Part shown: piece by piece, positions 25,401 to 40,100 of the stretch
Layout: each line of letters opens with the position of its first letter
Position numbering within the stretch: the first letter of the stretch is position 1
Assembly (NCBI RefSeq): GCF_901709675.1
Contig: NC_051108.1
Span: 3,382,631-3,446,630 of the forward strand
Reading direction: 5' to 3'
Length of the DNA: 64,000 bases
Origin: Syngnathus acus
Taxonomy: Eukaryota > Chordata > Actinopteri > Syngnathiformes > Syngnathidae
Notes under the pieces: model-generated
Seen by the model: only the letters and a program-made list of their open reading frames with translations
Databases searched by the model: none
What the model was told of the DNA's origin: nothing
Program-made: the position numbers and the translations under genes

Positions 25401-28069
25401 CCAGGCAACTTTTTTGAAAACATTTAAATGAGCTGCAAAAACTTTCATTGTAAAAGTTGCCAAGGGGGAAAAACTAAAAAGATAGGGTAGGTTTTCATTT
25501 TGATGGCAAAACCTGTCAGTCAACATTTTTATTGCATCTGATTGTACAGAAAAGTCATCTAAAGTTTTAAGCTGAAAACTACAAGCTTACTGAAACTTTT
25601 TTTCCCTTTCACACACTCTGATCACATAAATGGGTGTGTGAGGCATTAAAACAATTTTCCTTTCCTCCTCTCACTGCACCAACACTGTCCTGTCATCTTT
25701 TGCTTTTTCCTCACCTTGGCGCACAGTTCCTCCCACTGGATGTGAAGTTGTTCAAGTTGCTGTTCCAGCAGAGCAGAATCCGCCGCCGCCACGTACTGGG
25801 ACAGGTCAGTCTTCATGGAGGTCAAGTCTTTCAATCCACCGGCTAGATGGCGCAAAGAGACGTCTGTCTTCTGCATGGCACAAATACGACAGGTAAAGAA
25901 AAAAAAGTCATGCGGCCATAAAAATGTACATACACACTTTCTGGCTCCTGTTCTTGCTGTGACCATCCGGATTAAAAGGGCTATGGATGGGACAGGGGGG
26001 GAGGGTAACGGGGGTCGAGGGCTAAAAGGGGGAGGGGAGCAAAGCCATGAGGGCATTTAACAAGGGGAAGGGGAGTAAACTCAAAAGTACTCTGGCAGTT
26101 TAATTCGGGGGAGGTTGAGCACAGGGGGGAAAGAAATTGCACCACCACTCTGGATGTATTTTTATTTCTAATCATAATTGAATACTTAGTAATGCTTTAG
26201 TTCAAAAGTCCTTACATATGACCTACCACTACGTGAAATAATTTATTTAGAGGGAGCCCCTGAGCAAAAAATATTTTTTACTGCAGCAACTCAGATGATC
26301 AAACCAACTATTTGCATTCCATTCCGATGAGTGTATCAATACTTCAATCACCTGTATGAGCTCCTCTTCCTCAGACTCGTCCATCTTCACAGGCATCGGC
26401 CTCTTCAACTGGGTCCTCAGCTCATCCACTTCACACATTCTTCCGTCGATGTCGTCCTGACACCGTGACCAGTTCTACGACAGAGATGCACGACTCGAAT
26501 TAAAATAGTTTGTTCCGTTTTGTCACATTGCTATTTTGCATTTTTCACGAGCCACTGTGATGGAATGAAAGGACCCAGCTGTCTCGGGATGTGGATCACG
26601 GATAGATTTGCGCTGTACTTTGATCCCTCTCGGCAGGAGCTTTGTGCTCGGACTCACGCCATGCCTGCATGTGTGTGTGTGTCTGCATTTGTGTGTGTTT
26701 ATGATGGGATCAGGAGCCTGGATATGGGTCATGCAAAGCTGACCCCACCCCTCCTACTACACTAACCCTTGCTCATGACTGTATGTCCATTAGTCCAGAG
26801 CTTGCATCTATTCTTATAAAACTTCTGTGCGTGCTCTTCCAACTTCCCCACATGACTCTCGGGTCTTTTAAACAATCACCGTCACATCATTAACTGAATG
26901 CAAATGACACCATGGAAGGATTGTGTTACTTATGGAATTACCTCAAGTGTAGCGCTGACGAGGCTCCTTCTTTTTTGGACCAACGAGTTCGTGTGTTTCC
27001 AGGCCCCTTCTACGGCTTGAATATCCGACTCCAGTCGACTTCGACTGTCTGAGTCCGACGTTACCTCACATAAACGTCTGCCAGTTTCCAATGTCGCCGT
27101 GAGTATGGTTGAGTGGTGCTCCAGAGCTTCCTTTATACACTTGAGAGAGAAATGTTGAATGTCAACTTTAGGGGTTAGTTAATTAACACTTTCGAACTAA
27201 CTAACCTGGCAATGATGTTGTGATGTGGCGGGTAATGTAGTGATTGACAGCAGGGTGTCAACAACTCTCAGTGTGTTCCTCAGAAGCTTCATGCCACGTT
27301 TAAAGATCGTCCACTGGGAGATTTGTTCTCTCATTGAGGCCCGGTGCTGGCCAGCCAGCATCAAAAACCCGAACCACCTCTCTCGCAGATGGACCGCTTG
27401 CGTCAAGAGCTCAGATCTGGAGTAGAAGTCAAAGTTGTGGTACGGAACCCCCAAAACAAAAACATTGCAATGGTTTACATATCCCGAATTTAGTCGCATT
27501 ATTGAGTAAAAACGGATATCAGGGTTTTAGAATCAATAGTTTAGGACTTAAACATAAAAACACTAATAAAACAGCAAGAAACAACATGCACATTAGTCAT
27601 ATTTCCTTCAACCAATCCCCAAATGAGCATAAAACCGGTTGGATTTTACGACTGTTAACAGCCTTTGGCACTTCCAACATGCAGAGGAAAAGAAAAAAAA
27701 AAAAACTTTCCTTTAGACCTCACTGATAATCTTTGGGCTGTCCAAATATCAAGAGACCACAAGCAGGATTTATAGAAGGATCAAGGAGAGGGACATTGAG
27801 CTCTTCCAAGACCGGAAACATCTGCAAGTTACGACAATTTGGTCGTATCCAGTGTCTTATACCCATTGAGCAAAAAATCAAATGCAGCTGGAAATGGCAG
27901 ATCGCTTCATTTTATTGATAATGGTGTCGGACCCCACAAACATAATTATATATGTGTACATAATAAATAAATAGATATATATAAATAAATAAAATATTTT
28001 TATTTATTTATATATTTCTTTTATATTTATATTTTTATATTATATATGTACACACATATATATATATAT

Positions 28070-28130
<61 letters not shown>

Positions 28131-31100
28131 ATATATATATATATTATTGTTCTGACCTACCTTTCTTCTGATTTTTCCTTTTCCAGGGACTTGATTGCAT
28201 TACAGAGCAGACTCTGGAGAAGCTCGTGTCCAGTAATTATTTTAATCTGACGCCTCTTTATGGGTGAGAGACAAAAAATGACAACAACTGTAAAATGTCT
28301 TCTTGACAATCTGGGCACCGTTTGCGCAACCTTGTACCTGATGGACAGCAAGTATCTCTTGGTGGTTGAAGCCACTTGGAAGTTCTGACTCCAGCTCCTC
28401 CAGGATGAATATTACCTCCTGATACTTTTGATGAAAGTCTTGAGAGTGCTGATGCTCACGTTGCAGAGTTCTGATAAAACGGCATTCACACAAATAAAAA
28501 AAAAAGATACTTTTGCCCCAAAAGCTATTTTGGAGCATTGAATTCCATCCTCCTATTCTCCCTCACTTCATTGTCACGCTGATTAAACTTTCTCACCTGT
28601 ACAAAAAACACATGTGATTCACACCATGGGTCCATTTTTTGCTGAGCATGTGCAGTCTGTCTTTCTCTTGCTTGTTTAAAGTCACATCACCACTCAATTC
28701 GCTAACATCAACTAGCGATGGCAGAAGTTCGAGAAGTCTCAACAGCTCCTGCTGCTCAGCCAAGAAATAAAACGTTTTAATAGCCGGTGATGAAAAACAT
28801 CTCGTGGATTAAAACTTTAAAAAGCAAGTACCGTAATTTTCGGACTATAAGTCGCGGTTTTTTTTCATAGTTTGGGTGGGGGGGCGACTTATACTCAGGA
28901 GCGACTTATATACATATATATGTTTTTTTTTCACTTTTTTGGGCATTTTATGGCTGGTGCGACTTATACTCCGGTGCGACTTATAGTCCGAAAATTACGG
29001 TAATCAAACCAACCTTCACAATGTCTTTGTCATTCAGGTTAGATTTCTCTCCATGCAGAAGGTTTTGTGTCTGCTGCTCAAGGGCTTCTAGCTGCTTGTG
29101 AAATAGTTTGTAGTTGTCTAAACCTTCCTGCAGGAAGAAACGGGATTAGAGTTAGTCTCAGTTTTTCAGGAAATGTGCATATGATCTTAATTGGAAAAAA
29201 ACTCCCTATCATCCAATTTGAGTGTGAATGGATCATGGAAAGTTCTCAAATACGTATTTTCTACTTCCATTCAGTTCTTCGGACAATACCTGAAGACTTT
29301 TCTTGGTGTCGGACATGGCCCGGTTTAGCAGTTGGACCTCAAGTGACAGCCCAGTGCTCTCTGATTGGACCAGTTTCTGGACCGGTGGTTTGAGACATCC
29401 AATGAGAGGCTTAGATAAAGCCAATACATCTGCCACATGGTTTTGCAGGTCCTCAGCAAAATTCAGCAATTTCTTTTCATTGATGATACAAAGTAAACAC
29501 AATCAACAGTAAACAGAGGAGTTAAACATTTTGATGACACTATTGACAGGGGGCACATTTAGAAACTAAATGTTCATATCTGTTTTAATTCCATTCGTTG
29601 AAATATTGCGATTATGGAAAATGTGAACGTTTGGAAGCGCATGTCTCTCAAGCTTGTTTTTCAAAACAACCTCTAATGCAGCGCGTGGACGGTACGAAAT
29701 GAGGTTGAATCGATGGAGCGCAGCAAAATTAGACCATAACAGCCATGAGTTCATGCTCTGAACCAGCGTGAGTGCATGATGAGTCAAGCATGTTATTCAA
29801 TCATTCTTTGGAACTGAATGGAAAAAAAAAAAGAAAAAAGGTTCTAATAATTCAAATAAATTGATTGCACTCAGGAACCGTCCACCTGTTAGCCAATAGA
29901 AATAATCCAACTTGTTTGTTCAATTGAAAACCCCCACTTAAAATTCTTCATTTAATTTGACGATTAATATGAACTGACCTCGGCTGAGTGGACGGCGACC
30001 TGTGGTTCCTGTCGAGGTGAAAAGGAGGAGAACTGACTTCGAAGGTGTTCCAGCTGAAGGGAGCCATTATCAAAGGCTTGATTATACTTTTGCCAGAGGG
30101 GAAGAGTCTCGTCAGTCTTCTGGAGTTCCTCATTCAACTTTTCCAACATGTCCTCCCATCTGGAACAAAACAAAGTCAGTTTGAATTTATAACTTCAAGT
30201 CAACTCCTTCATCCTGCGGATGTGGAGAAAAAAAAAAAAAACGTTGATACCTTTCTGTTCGAAAAAAAATGGTCGCCAAAGGCAGGCATTTGTTTTTGTT
30301 ATTAAGAGTCCATATTACTGACCGCTTTTGTTCTTGTTCTATTCGATCATTCAGTAACTGGGCTGCTCCACCATCAAGAGTCTTCAAAAGAATCTGAAGG
30401 GATTTGTTGATGTCTGCCCAAAGCTTCTGCCCTTGACTGCACATCTTCTGGAGTTGCTGTGCCACATGCATCCCAAAATATTTAAAATTGTCTTCATGGA
30501 AAGATAATCTGTGAGTCATGACATCACCTGCAGAAGCTCCAGATAAGCTTCTGTCTGCTTCAGTGAAAACAAAAGTGCTCCATAAAGCTTCATGGTAGAG
30601 TGAACCCTGCTGGTTTGCAGAGAAACCTCCCGCAGATTCTTCTCCAGACACGCCCATTCCTTGACACTTTGCTGTAAAGTTGGTTCCAAAGCTCGGATCT
30701 GAGAATCAGCACAAAGCCAAACTGAGTAGCTATATTTCTGTTATTTCAATTTCTATTTTGCCAACTGTGGTTTTGGTCTTTGAGTGCGCAATCAGGTCAC
30801 TAAGTAATGACTCAGTGGGATTCATAAATATGAATTAAGTAGCAGTCATTTTGTTTTTTTTTCCCTCCCTGTGTTTGGAAATGTTTTGGTCTCATTTTTC
30901 TGACTTTATCACAGAAATGTGTTAATTTATTATTATACATGTAAAATGGATTGTTTTGAATTCAGCCATCCATCCCGTTTCCCTCAATTTATCATTATTA
31001 TTATTATTAATTTTATTATACATTATTATTATTTAATAATTATTAGACATATAAAATGGATTGTTTTCAATTCAGCCATTCATCCCTTTTGCCTCAATTT

Positions 31101-34100
31101 ATTATTATTATTATTATTGTTATTATTATTAATTTAGGCCAATGACAGATATTAATTAATTTTCTACAATCTTGCAAATAATGCAAAGTGAATATACTGC
31201 TGTGCCAGGATATCTTTTGTTCAAAAATACTGTATATTTCAACCTTGAACCTCATCATTAATGTTCTTCCTACCTGCAGACTGAGATCCTCACAAGCAAG
31301 ACTGACAGCCTCAGCCTGGTCACAAAAAACGACATCACACGGATGCTCCTTTTCAACATGTGTGGAATTCGCCCCCTGCAGAGCTGCAGCCACCTCCTTT
31401 ATTCTTCCGACAACAGTCTGGAAGAAAAAAAAGAAATCAAAAATATTCGATCAGTGAGAAAGCGAGGCACGAATAATTTTGGGACTTGCATCTTGTTTGT
31501 ATACCTCCCACTCATGCAGAACCTTTTGAGTTTGTGTTTGACAAGTCGGACATTTCCACTGATTGAGATGTTTTTTCTGCTGTTCAAGTGACTGATGGAG
31601 ATGCTGCAGCAGCTTTTCTCTGGTAGCACAGGAGTGCTGGAGCTCTTGAGCTTCATGTATCTGCACAAAAAAAAAAAAAAAAAAATCAAATAAATCATTT
31701 AATACGGTGAACAAAAATGATACATACATACACAAATAAATAGTTACGCCAAATAAGCATCCAGAAAGAAAGTGACCTGCTTCTCCAGCGCCCCTTGGAG
31801 GTGAAGCCACGGCTGTCTGAGGGCACCAAGCTTCTCCTCGTACATTGTTCGCTCAAGAAGATGAGCCTGGACGTCCATTCCCATCACCTGACGACGGGTT
31901 TGGGAGAGGAATTCCAGAAGTTGCTGCCCGTTAACCAGAGTGACCTTTAATGCCTGAAACAAAATTAGAATACAGTAGTTCGAATAAGGATGGAGGCTTG
32001 AGATGTTATGAGTACCTTGTAGCGCTGCAGGATTCTACTGATCTGAGCAGCGTCTGTGGCCTTGTGGACTTGTTCTTGCTCCTGCTCCACTTGGACCTCC
32101 AGCTTCTTGAGCCAATTCTCCAAATCAGTCAGCAGCTTCATCGGTGGCCACATCAGAAGCAGCTTCTGATTAGCAACACAAACTTAAGCATTGAATCAAA
32201 TGATGACGAAGTGATTTTCACTCCCTGAGCTGAACAAAATCATCTAACATTTTTTTGCTAAATTGCCACTTTTTACCTTGTGTAACTGCTCTTGTGCATT
32301 TGTCAGGTTGAATGTGATCTTGCACCAGCTTTCCTCCATCTTTGTGAGGCACCTTCTCAAGCCAGGACATTCCGTTTCCCTCAGACGGAGCAGTCGTGCA
32401 GCTTCCCTGGAGGCCGCTTCCTTATGAGACGCCGACATGACCTCCATCTCTACTGAGAAATCCTGCAGGATGAGTTTGAACCTTTTGTTATAAAACGCTC
32501 ATTATTGATTATTTTTATTAAGATGGACAAAATGCATATGAATTCATGGATTTAATCGCAATAAGAATCTTACCAACAACCCAATCAAAGCCCTGCAAAC
32601 ACTCTCCTGGCTCACATGAGAGCTATCAGTGAGCTCTGACCAAATCTTCAGGTGTTTGTTAGCATCAAGGAGCCATTTACTGACAGAAGAAAAGTCCGTC
32701 TGGAATCTGTGGGGAGGACATAAGACCGTTCACTTCGTGAAGCAGAACATGACTCTTCCCTCTTAAGTGGGAGGAGAGGTCCAATAATGACAAGAGAACT
32801 TTCTTTTAACTCTGCGTGATATCATGCATGTTCCAGATAAATCCGCTAGATACAGTGCGGTGTGAGTTACAATCCCGAAATGGATCAAACACCATAGTGG
32901 AGGTAAGACGATCATTTTAAAAACAATATAACAGGATATCCTGGAATTGTAAGCTAGCCCACCTGACCCAGCCGTCCAAGATGTTACTCCAGCGCCGGAC
33001 CTCCTGTTCCATGCGGATGCAGATGCTTCGCCATCGCAGCTCCAGAGCACCCCCTGTCTGTCTGATTGAGCGTCCAAATGAAGGATCTGTCCGCAGCTCA
33101 CATTTCTGATCCAAGAGTTGTCCCAAGGCACCTCTGTTAGTTTCCAATTGGACCAAAGTTTGCTGCACGGAAAGCGAGAATCAACATTGCTCTTGGCTAG
33201 TAGTTTCTATGCCAGAATTCAAACTGTTATTTGGTTATAAAACAGCAGGACCACTGGGCAGCAGCGGTAGTAAATTGTAATTACTAAATGATGTGTAAAA
33301 AAAGGAAAAGAACTGCAATGCAATCCATGTAGACAGCATCAACATTCTTCACCTTAAGACATTTTGGAAGCTCACTTACCTGACAGGTATGTAGACGACG
33401 TTGTACGTGGGACTCTTCGTCATCTTCTGCGTCTGTACTGCTGATGCGGACTTCAAGCTTGTCCAGCAGACTTCCCAGTCGAGCGCAATTATCCTCCCAG
33501 CGGTTCCACTCCTGCAGAAGGTCCGATATTTATGTTGATAAATAGAAAACAGACAACAGGCATCTCTGAATAGCTCAAATTTCACTTCATTTGTATCCCG
33601 GAATTGGCTTAGGTGGGACTTTGGATGGTTTTGGAATAACAGACCTGAAGCCTCCACTGAAATGCCACTTCCTGCTGGAGCGACTGCTGTAGCAAATCTT
33701 TGCCCCGGACATCTAGCTGTGCTTGCTCGTCCTCTTGACCCCGCATTGCTTCTGGCTTTCGATGGAATAGATGTTGCAGAAAAGTCAGCTGAGCTCCGAG
33801 AACCTGCTGGAACTTCTAGATGAAGTAATGGAAAAGAGTCAATATAACGTCATTAGTCAAACATGACAATATAATGTAATGAAGGAGGCAAGGACCTGGT
33901 TTCTTTGGCGACTAATGTGGAGTTGGTTAATATTTTGAACGGGTCTCTTCTGCCCTTCAGCTATGCATTCTTCACCTAGATCCAGTAGGATCCTTATTCC
34001 ATGAAGAAAGGAGTGAGTCGCTTTCTGGATCATGGCCTTTTCTCCTGAACTTCCGCTTACATGTCTGCCAAGGACACATTCCTAAGGAACAAAGAATCTT

Positions 34101-37100
34101 TATTTATATTTATTTATTTTTCTATTTATTTATTTATTTATTTATTCATTCATTTATTTATTTAATTTTATTTTAGAAAAGTTACACCTACATGAGCTAT
34201 TATGAAATAATTTTGGTCACTTTACTGTTATATTTATTCGTAGTTCAAAAGCAAACCGTATCACAAAATCCATTATAAGATAATAAATGGCCCATCATGG
34301 ACAATAAATAATACAAAATCACATTCAATTACCTCCAGAGTGGGATTTTCGTTTTGACTTGGGAAAATTTCACGATGACCAAGCTGAAGTTCCTCCATAA
34401 AACATAAGTGGTTTGAGAAGAGCTCCTGAGTGTGAGTAAATATAGTAAAGAAATGATCATAATATATTGCATCACAAAAATCACAAAAATCTTCAGAACA
34501 TCAAAATGTAATACACTCATGGAGGATTCAAATTGAACTTTCTACAATACAATCTTTTTAAATGTCAATCTAAACTCATTTGACATTTTAATAGAACAAC
34601 CACAAAGTATGGTAGGAAAAATTTCAATTTTAGGCCCACCAAGTTGGTAATTATCAGTTAAAGGTCACGAGTACTTTAAAAAAAAAAAAAAAAAAACATT
34701 AAGATCTGTGAAGCATTACCTGACGTTGGCTTTCGAGAATGAGAGAGTCAAATGAGAGCTCGTTGAAATCGGAGATGACTAACTGGGCAGTTTTCAGACA
34801 TTCCTGCAGCGACGTTAAACAGCACAGAACGTCTGCTTCGGGACTGATCTTCACCTCAACATCATGCAGCAGGCCAGATAGACTCACCAGCGCCATTGAT
34901 ACACACTACACAGAAATGAACAAAGGAGACCATTCGAGAGGTTCCTGCAAAATCATGAAAATAAAATGATCTTATTCACATCATGCTTTAATATTCTTAG
35001 CTGGCTTTCTTCATCCTCGACACTTCCGGGAGTCAACAGAAGGTCTGTCAAAGCATCCATGCACTGAAGAACTTGCTGGGTAGCCAAATATAATTTCTCT
35101 GGATCATCTGTGGAGATCATCTAAAAGATATCACATGATAAACATGATTAAACAATTGGTATCTTTGCAAAGACATTTTTAAAAGTCTGACATACTATTT
35201 TACTCAGCGTGGCGACAGACTCATTTGCATGCTGGAGAACATCTGAAGCTGAATCAGGTTTTCCCTCCAGAACCTATCGAAAATATAGATATCAAAAAAT
35301 AATTGGGATTCCTTTCAAATGAAATTGTTTGGTTTTCGTGCTCACCTTTGCAACTTTGGAGTAGGTTTTCAGATTCTGATGCTCCTCCTGAAGTTTTTGG
35401 AGGGTTTCCAGTTTCTGAAAAATGTCATATTGAAGCAGGCTCCACCGTTGCTGCTCCGTGTCATCTTTGCTGGACCGCGCCAATCTTACATGGAGATGAT
35501 GGATTCATTCAAACATGTATTGTACTTTAGAATGCAATGTGTTTATAAAATGTAATGGTGATTGTACATGATAGACATTGAAGGAAATTTCTTGGAATCA
35601 AGCTCAGACGACTCGGTACTTTTCTCCCCTTCAGAAACTGGCTCAGAAATTTGGGCGAAGACCTTGAAAAAAAAAATAAAATAAAATAAAAATGTATCTC
35701 TTTGCGAGGAGTTGCTGGTAGTTTTTCATAAAACAAAAATCACTGCAAAATGTGGTAATATATTTTGTAAAAATAAAAAAACATAACTTAGTGAAGTGAT
35801 ATGTTTCTATCTCGAACAAAAATTTTATTCACAATCAAAAGATTATTTACCTTAGCATCAGACAGTGATTCCTTAACGATGATGTCATCACTTGGCACCT
35901 CAGAAGCATACAATGTGTCATCTGGGTCCTAACACACAATCATTTTATTTATTTGCACACGCGCATGTGTGTGTGTGTGTGTGCGTACTGAGAAGTGGTC
36001 CATTCAAAGCAGCTGTATGTGACAGTACAATAGACAAATCTCACACAGCCTGATCTCAACATGTACCGTATTTTCCGGACTATAAGGCGCACCTTCAATG
36101 AACGGCCCATTTTAAAACTTTGTCCTTATATAAGGCGCACCGGACTATAAGGCGCACCATGTCCGATTTTTAATCCAAATCAAATTATTCTCCATTTTAT
36201 CTTTTTTATTTCAACTTCAGACGCAACAAATGACTTTATAATCACAAAATAATGATCCATAGTCTTTTTGATTCATGAGTCATAGGCTTCAGGGGGCCAC
36301 TTATGATTGATTTCATGACACAATGCTTCGGATCAGTTTAAATTTAGGAATTTGGTCCATATATAAGGCGCACCGGACTATAAGGCGCACTGTCGGCTTT
36401 TGAGAAAACTTTTGGTTTTTAGGTGCGCCTTATAGTGCGGAAAATACGGTACTGTAGTTGAATTCATCAAATGTGTTATTTTGGAATGAAAACATCTGTT
36501 GGAGGTTTACCTCAGGAATACTGGATGTTAGCGTGTCAGATGACGACGAGTGACAGCTCTCATCATCCAGATCGTCTTCTGAACTCGACTCCTCAAAAGC
36601 CTCCTGCTTTAAGTGATAAGAGCAAAGTGAATTGAATACAACACAATCATGCCTTAATCAGTTTTACCTTGATTAAGTATCTTTGTTGAGCTCCATCCAA
36701 GTTTGATACATCTACACAGGGTTTGAGGCCAAGACCCTCACTTGAAGTTTTCTTCAAAATGTTAGTCTGGGGGGAAAAAAATTGACCAACACATTAAGAT
36801 TGAAAATACTTTCAGACAAACTTAGGTCCAAATATTTCCAGCAGTAAATCCAACAATCCAGTTTTTTATTTTTTTTAAATATAGCATTTATGATTTACCT
36901 CCAGAAGAACGGCTTGTTGTTGGGTAAGAGTTTCCAAGTCCCCCAGCACCTGCAGGAGAACTTTTATTCCAGAGAACACCACAAGACTCTCCTTTGTTTC
37001 CTGCGGGAGACTTAAATCTTCTTTGTAGTTGTCCATGTCCTCTAATGTCTTCTGCATTGAGTGGACATTGTCCAGGATGACCTTTACGATCCGAATAAAA

Positions 37101-37124
37101 AATGAAAAAGTGGAATGTAAGAAA

Positions 37125-37177
<53 letters not shown>

Positions 37178-40100
37178 AACGTCACCTGTTGGTTTCGAAG
37201 ATGCTCGTTCACTGTGATGCTGGAATTGTCCATGGAGGATAAAATAGTTCTGATTTTTGGGATGTTCGCCTCTAAGGTATTAAGCTCCTCTTCCAAGGCC
37301 TCCACTACCTAGAAAAGATTATTAAGATTTGATTGTCTGGTCATTGGAAACCAAGTATGGTATCTTAACCACCAAAGCTTACGATGGATACCTCAACAGC
37401 CCGCTTGAGCTGCACCATCAGCTCCTGGATGCTCTTTTGCATCTTTTGAACCTGGAGGTCCGTGTTGTCCATCCTCTCCTCCTGTGCACTGAGATCACAC
37501 ACAATGCAAATCTCAGCTAACACATGCCGGAAATCTTTCAGTGTGCTCCTGATTCTTGCCGAGTCATCCAGGACCAGCTGGAGATAGAAAAGAAAGAAAA
37601 TATGTTTTTGAAAAGGGAAACAAAAGTTAGTTTTTGTTTTTATAAATGCTTGACGTCATTAACCTGTAGTGACTTTGCATGATTCTGGAGGTCTTTGGAT
37701 GTCGGGAAAGAGCACGGAGTACTCAGCCATGCCTGGGCCTCGTGGAACCAACAGGTGGCGCCGCACAAGAGATCTTCGAATTCTTGAAGGGAGGCGGGGA
37801 TCTACAACACAAATGAGACACAAATGAATGCAAATTCCCACGCTCGGAAATTTGGTTGAGAGTCTTTCCAGAAGAGACCTTGTTCAGGAAAGCTGTACGA
37901 TGCTCTGCCATCTGCACGGCATCTTGGTAAAGCCGCAGTGGTCGTGTCAGTTGGTCCATGAATAGGTGAGCTTGGTCCGATTGTTTCTCCACAAGATCCT
38001 GCACCTCACTCTCTAGGAGCATCAAGCGACTGTGATACGAGTCCAACTTGTCCCACACGTGCTGGAGAACAGAGGAACAATTTGATCTTGCATTGTAGTT
38101 GCGCCAATACCACAAATGTCCTCACTGGCTCACCTTAAGAACCTGTTGTGCTTCAGTGAGAGTCCAGCTTTTTTGCTCCAGGCATAATTTGACTTGCTCC
38201 AGGCCAGAAATCAACTCTGTGACTTGACAAGCCACTTTTTGAACGGACACATTCTGCTCCATTAACTGCGATGAAGCCAAATTTAGATGATTACAGAAAT
38301 ATTGTAAGAAATGATGACATGATTGAGGATGCTCTTCAATGTGATCCATTACCTTCTTTTCAGTTTCCTCAACAGACTCAGCTGGACTCTCAGTAGATTT
38401 CTCCAGCACGCTGTCCTGGATACCCTTTAGCACAACCTTCTGATTGGACAGATCCTTTGTGAGCTCCTTTCAGAGTGAAGATAAAAGAGAAAATGGAGGC
38501 CAAGAAAAAAAAAAAAAAGAGGTCTAAATTGAATTCCTGCAAGCACTTTTTGTCGAATAATGGAACAGGATGAGTCTGTGTTAAGGACTTGGATGACGTG
38601 ATGAGATTGAGAACAGATATTGTGTAAAAAAATAAAAAAATATTTTGTCTTCTCATGTGGCAAAATAACCAAATTAATTTTACTAGAAACAGCCAGAAGC
38701 CTCGGCCTGGAATCTCGACAACTTACAATAACTGTGATATCCTTCCATTCTTCGACTCTTTGATCGGCTTGTGCCATCAGCAGACCGACACGGCGCCGCA
38801 GTGACACCCAACGCCGCCAGAGGGCGCCAAGCTCCCCATCCTTTCCAATACCGCATCCCTGCATGGGGCATCTTTCTCTTAAATCTTCAATCTGTCTGGC
38901 GAGATCGAAGACACCCTCCAATAAATCCTTTTATGGAGAGAATAAAGAATCTTTGAGTGTCTTTAAAGGGGCAATTAATATATTTTATTTCGCCTTACCT
39001 TGGATTGGCTGTGTTGCGCAACACACTTATCATAGGAGGTCACTTCTTTTGCTGCACAAGTTGAAAGCTTTGTTTCAAATTCAATAAGACGCTTTTGTAC
39101 ATCTTGGTGACAAACCCGATGGCTCTGTTGGCGAAGCTCACATCTAAAACACAGTTGTTGTTACTTGTAAAAAAATAATACATCCAAACAAGAAAACAAA
39201 AGCCAGTACCTCTGCAAGGACTCCAATCTGAGATGAGCCTGAGCTTCCAGGATGGCTCTTCCCACTAACAACTGGCTCAGAATACCAATGTGCAGATCTT
39301 GAGTTTTTGAACGGGAAAGGCAGACTTGTCGGGGCACCAATTCAACAAGATGCTGGATGTGGGCGCCGAATCCTTCTTCGAGAGCTTCCATGGCTTGTTG
39401 GGTTTGAGTTTGTTCCTCCGTACAGTCGAGAAAGCCACCAGGAGCTGATAAAAATGTTAGTTGGGCATTGTGGAGGAAGTTAATAGCTCCTTGAGCAGCC
39501 CATTGGTAATCTTTCAAGGATTCTCGAGTTTTGGATAAACGTTCCTGTTGAATAGAAATTCGAGAATAATCGGTTTAAGTGCACAATCCGCTCCAAAAAA
39601 AAAATGATTGTCTACACACCATCTGTGAATGACATTCCTGCATGATAGAATCTCGAAGTAACTGCAAATCAGTGTGACTCTTCCAGTCGATGTTCTCCTT
39701 CCAAGCCAAAGCGTGCAAGACTCGCATTCCGGACTCGGTGTTTCTCCACATCGCCCATCGTCTTTGCAATTCGACATCTATGGATCTTTCATCTGGCCTG
39801 ACCGGTAGCATCCCCTGCAACTCTTGTGCTGTTCTTTGAAAGAACTCCATCAAGGCAGGAAGCTCAGAGGAGAAGCTCAATCCCAGAAGAAGCCTTCCCT
39901 CTAAATGTTTCATCTCATGTGTAGCGGTGTGCTCCCAAGAAACGAACATCTCCACAATGCTGTGAATACTTTGCTTCTCGACTTCCAACTCTGTTGGGTT
40001 GAGCTCTTGAGCAATCACCTCTAATTGGTCCGCCGCTTCTTGACACTGCGTCTTCATCAGTGGTAGGTCAACCGAGAGTGCCTGGCAAAGTTTGAATCTC

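Larger units (their letters stand above)
28161..35120 (-). other. syne2: syne2 exons 21-41
   Basis: Exons: 34980-35120, 34720-34905, 34333-34425, 33896-34081, 33645-33815, 33380-33511, 32963-33162, 32574-32706, 32277-32462, 32016-32165, 31777-31953, 31505-31660, 31274-31417, 30528-30698, 30323-30456, 29979-30159, 29290-29472, 29014-29127, 28597-28751 (or from 28748), 28338-28470, 28161-28255. The phases chain without a break. The sequence is spectrin-repeat coiled coil throughout. Intron 34, between 30528 and 30456, is only about 71 bp. Exon 38 has a weak donor, GTTGGT. Confidence 0.82.
35196..39544 (-). other. syne2: syne2 exons 6-20
   Basis: Exons, 5' to 3' on the minus strand: 39210-39544, 38999-39143, 38727-38927, 38134-38466, 37879-38061, 37664-37801, 37383-37577, 37186-37308, 36899-37081, 36668-36766, 36511-36606, 35851-35928, 35568-35662, 35346-35484, 35196-35273. 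Most are phase 0 and encode one half or one whole spectrin repeat. Exons 16-18 (36606 to 35568) are different: they are acidic and Ser-rich (EESSSEDDLDDESCHSSSS), probably a flexible linker between repeat groups. Confidence 0.85.

Noticed and set aside
38427-38921. A 164-codon minus-strand frame read as one exon
   Set aside because: It covers syne2 exon 8, the intron after it and the start of exon 9. Good splice sites at 38727 and 38466 divide it.
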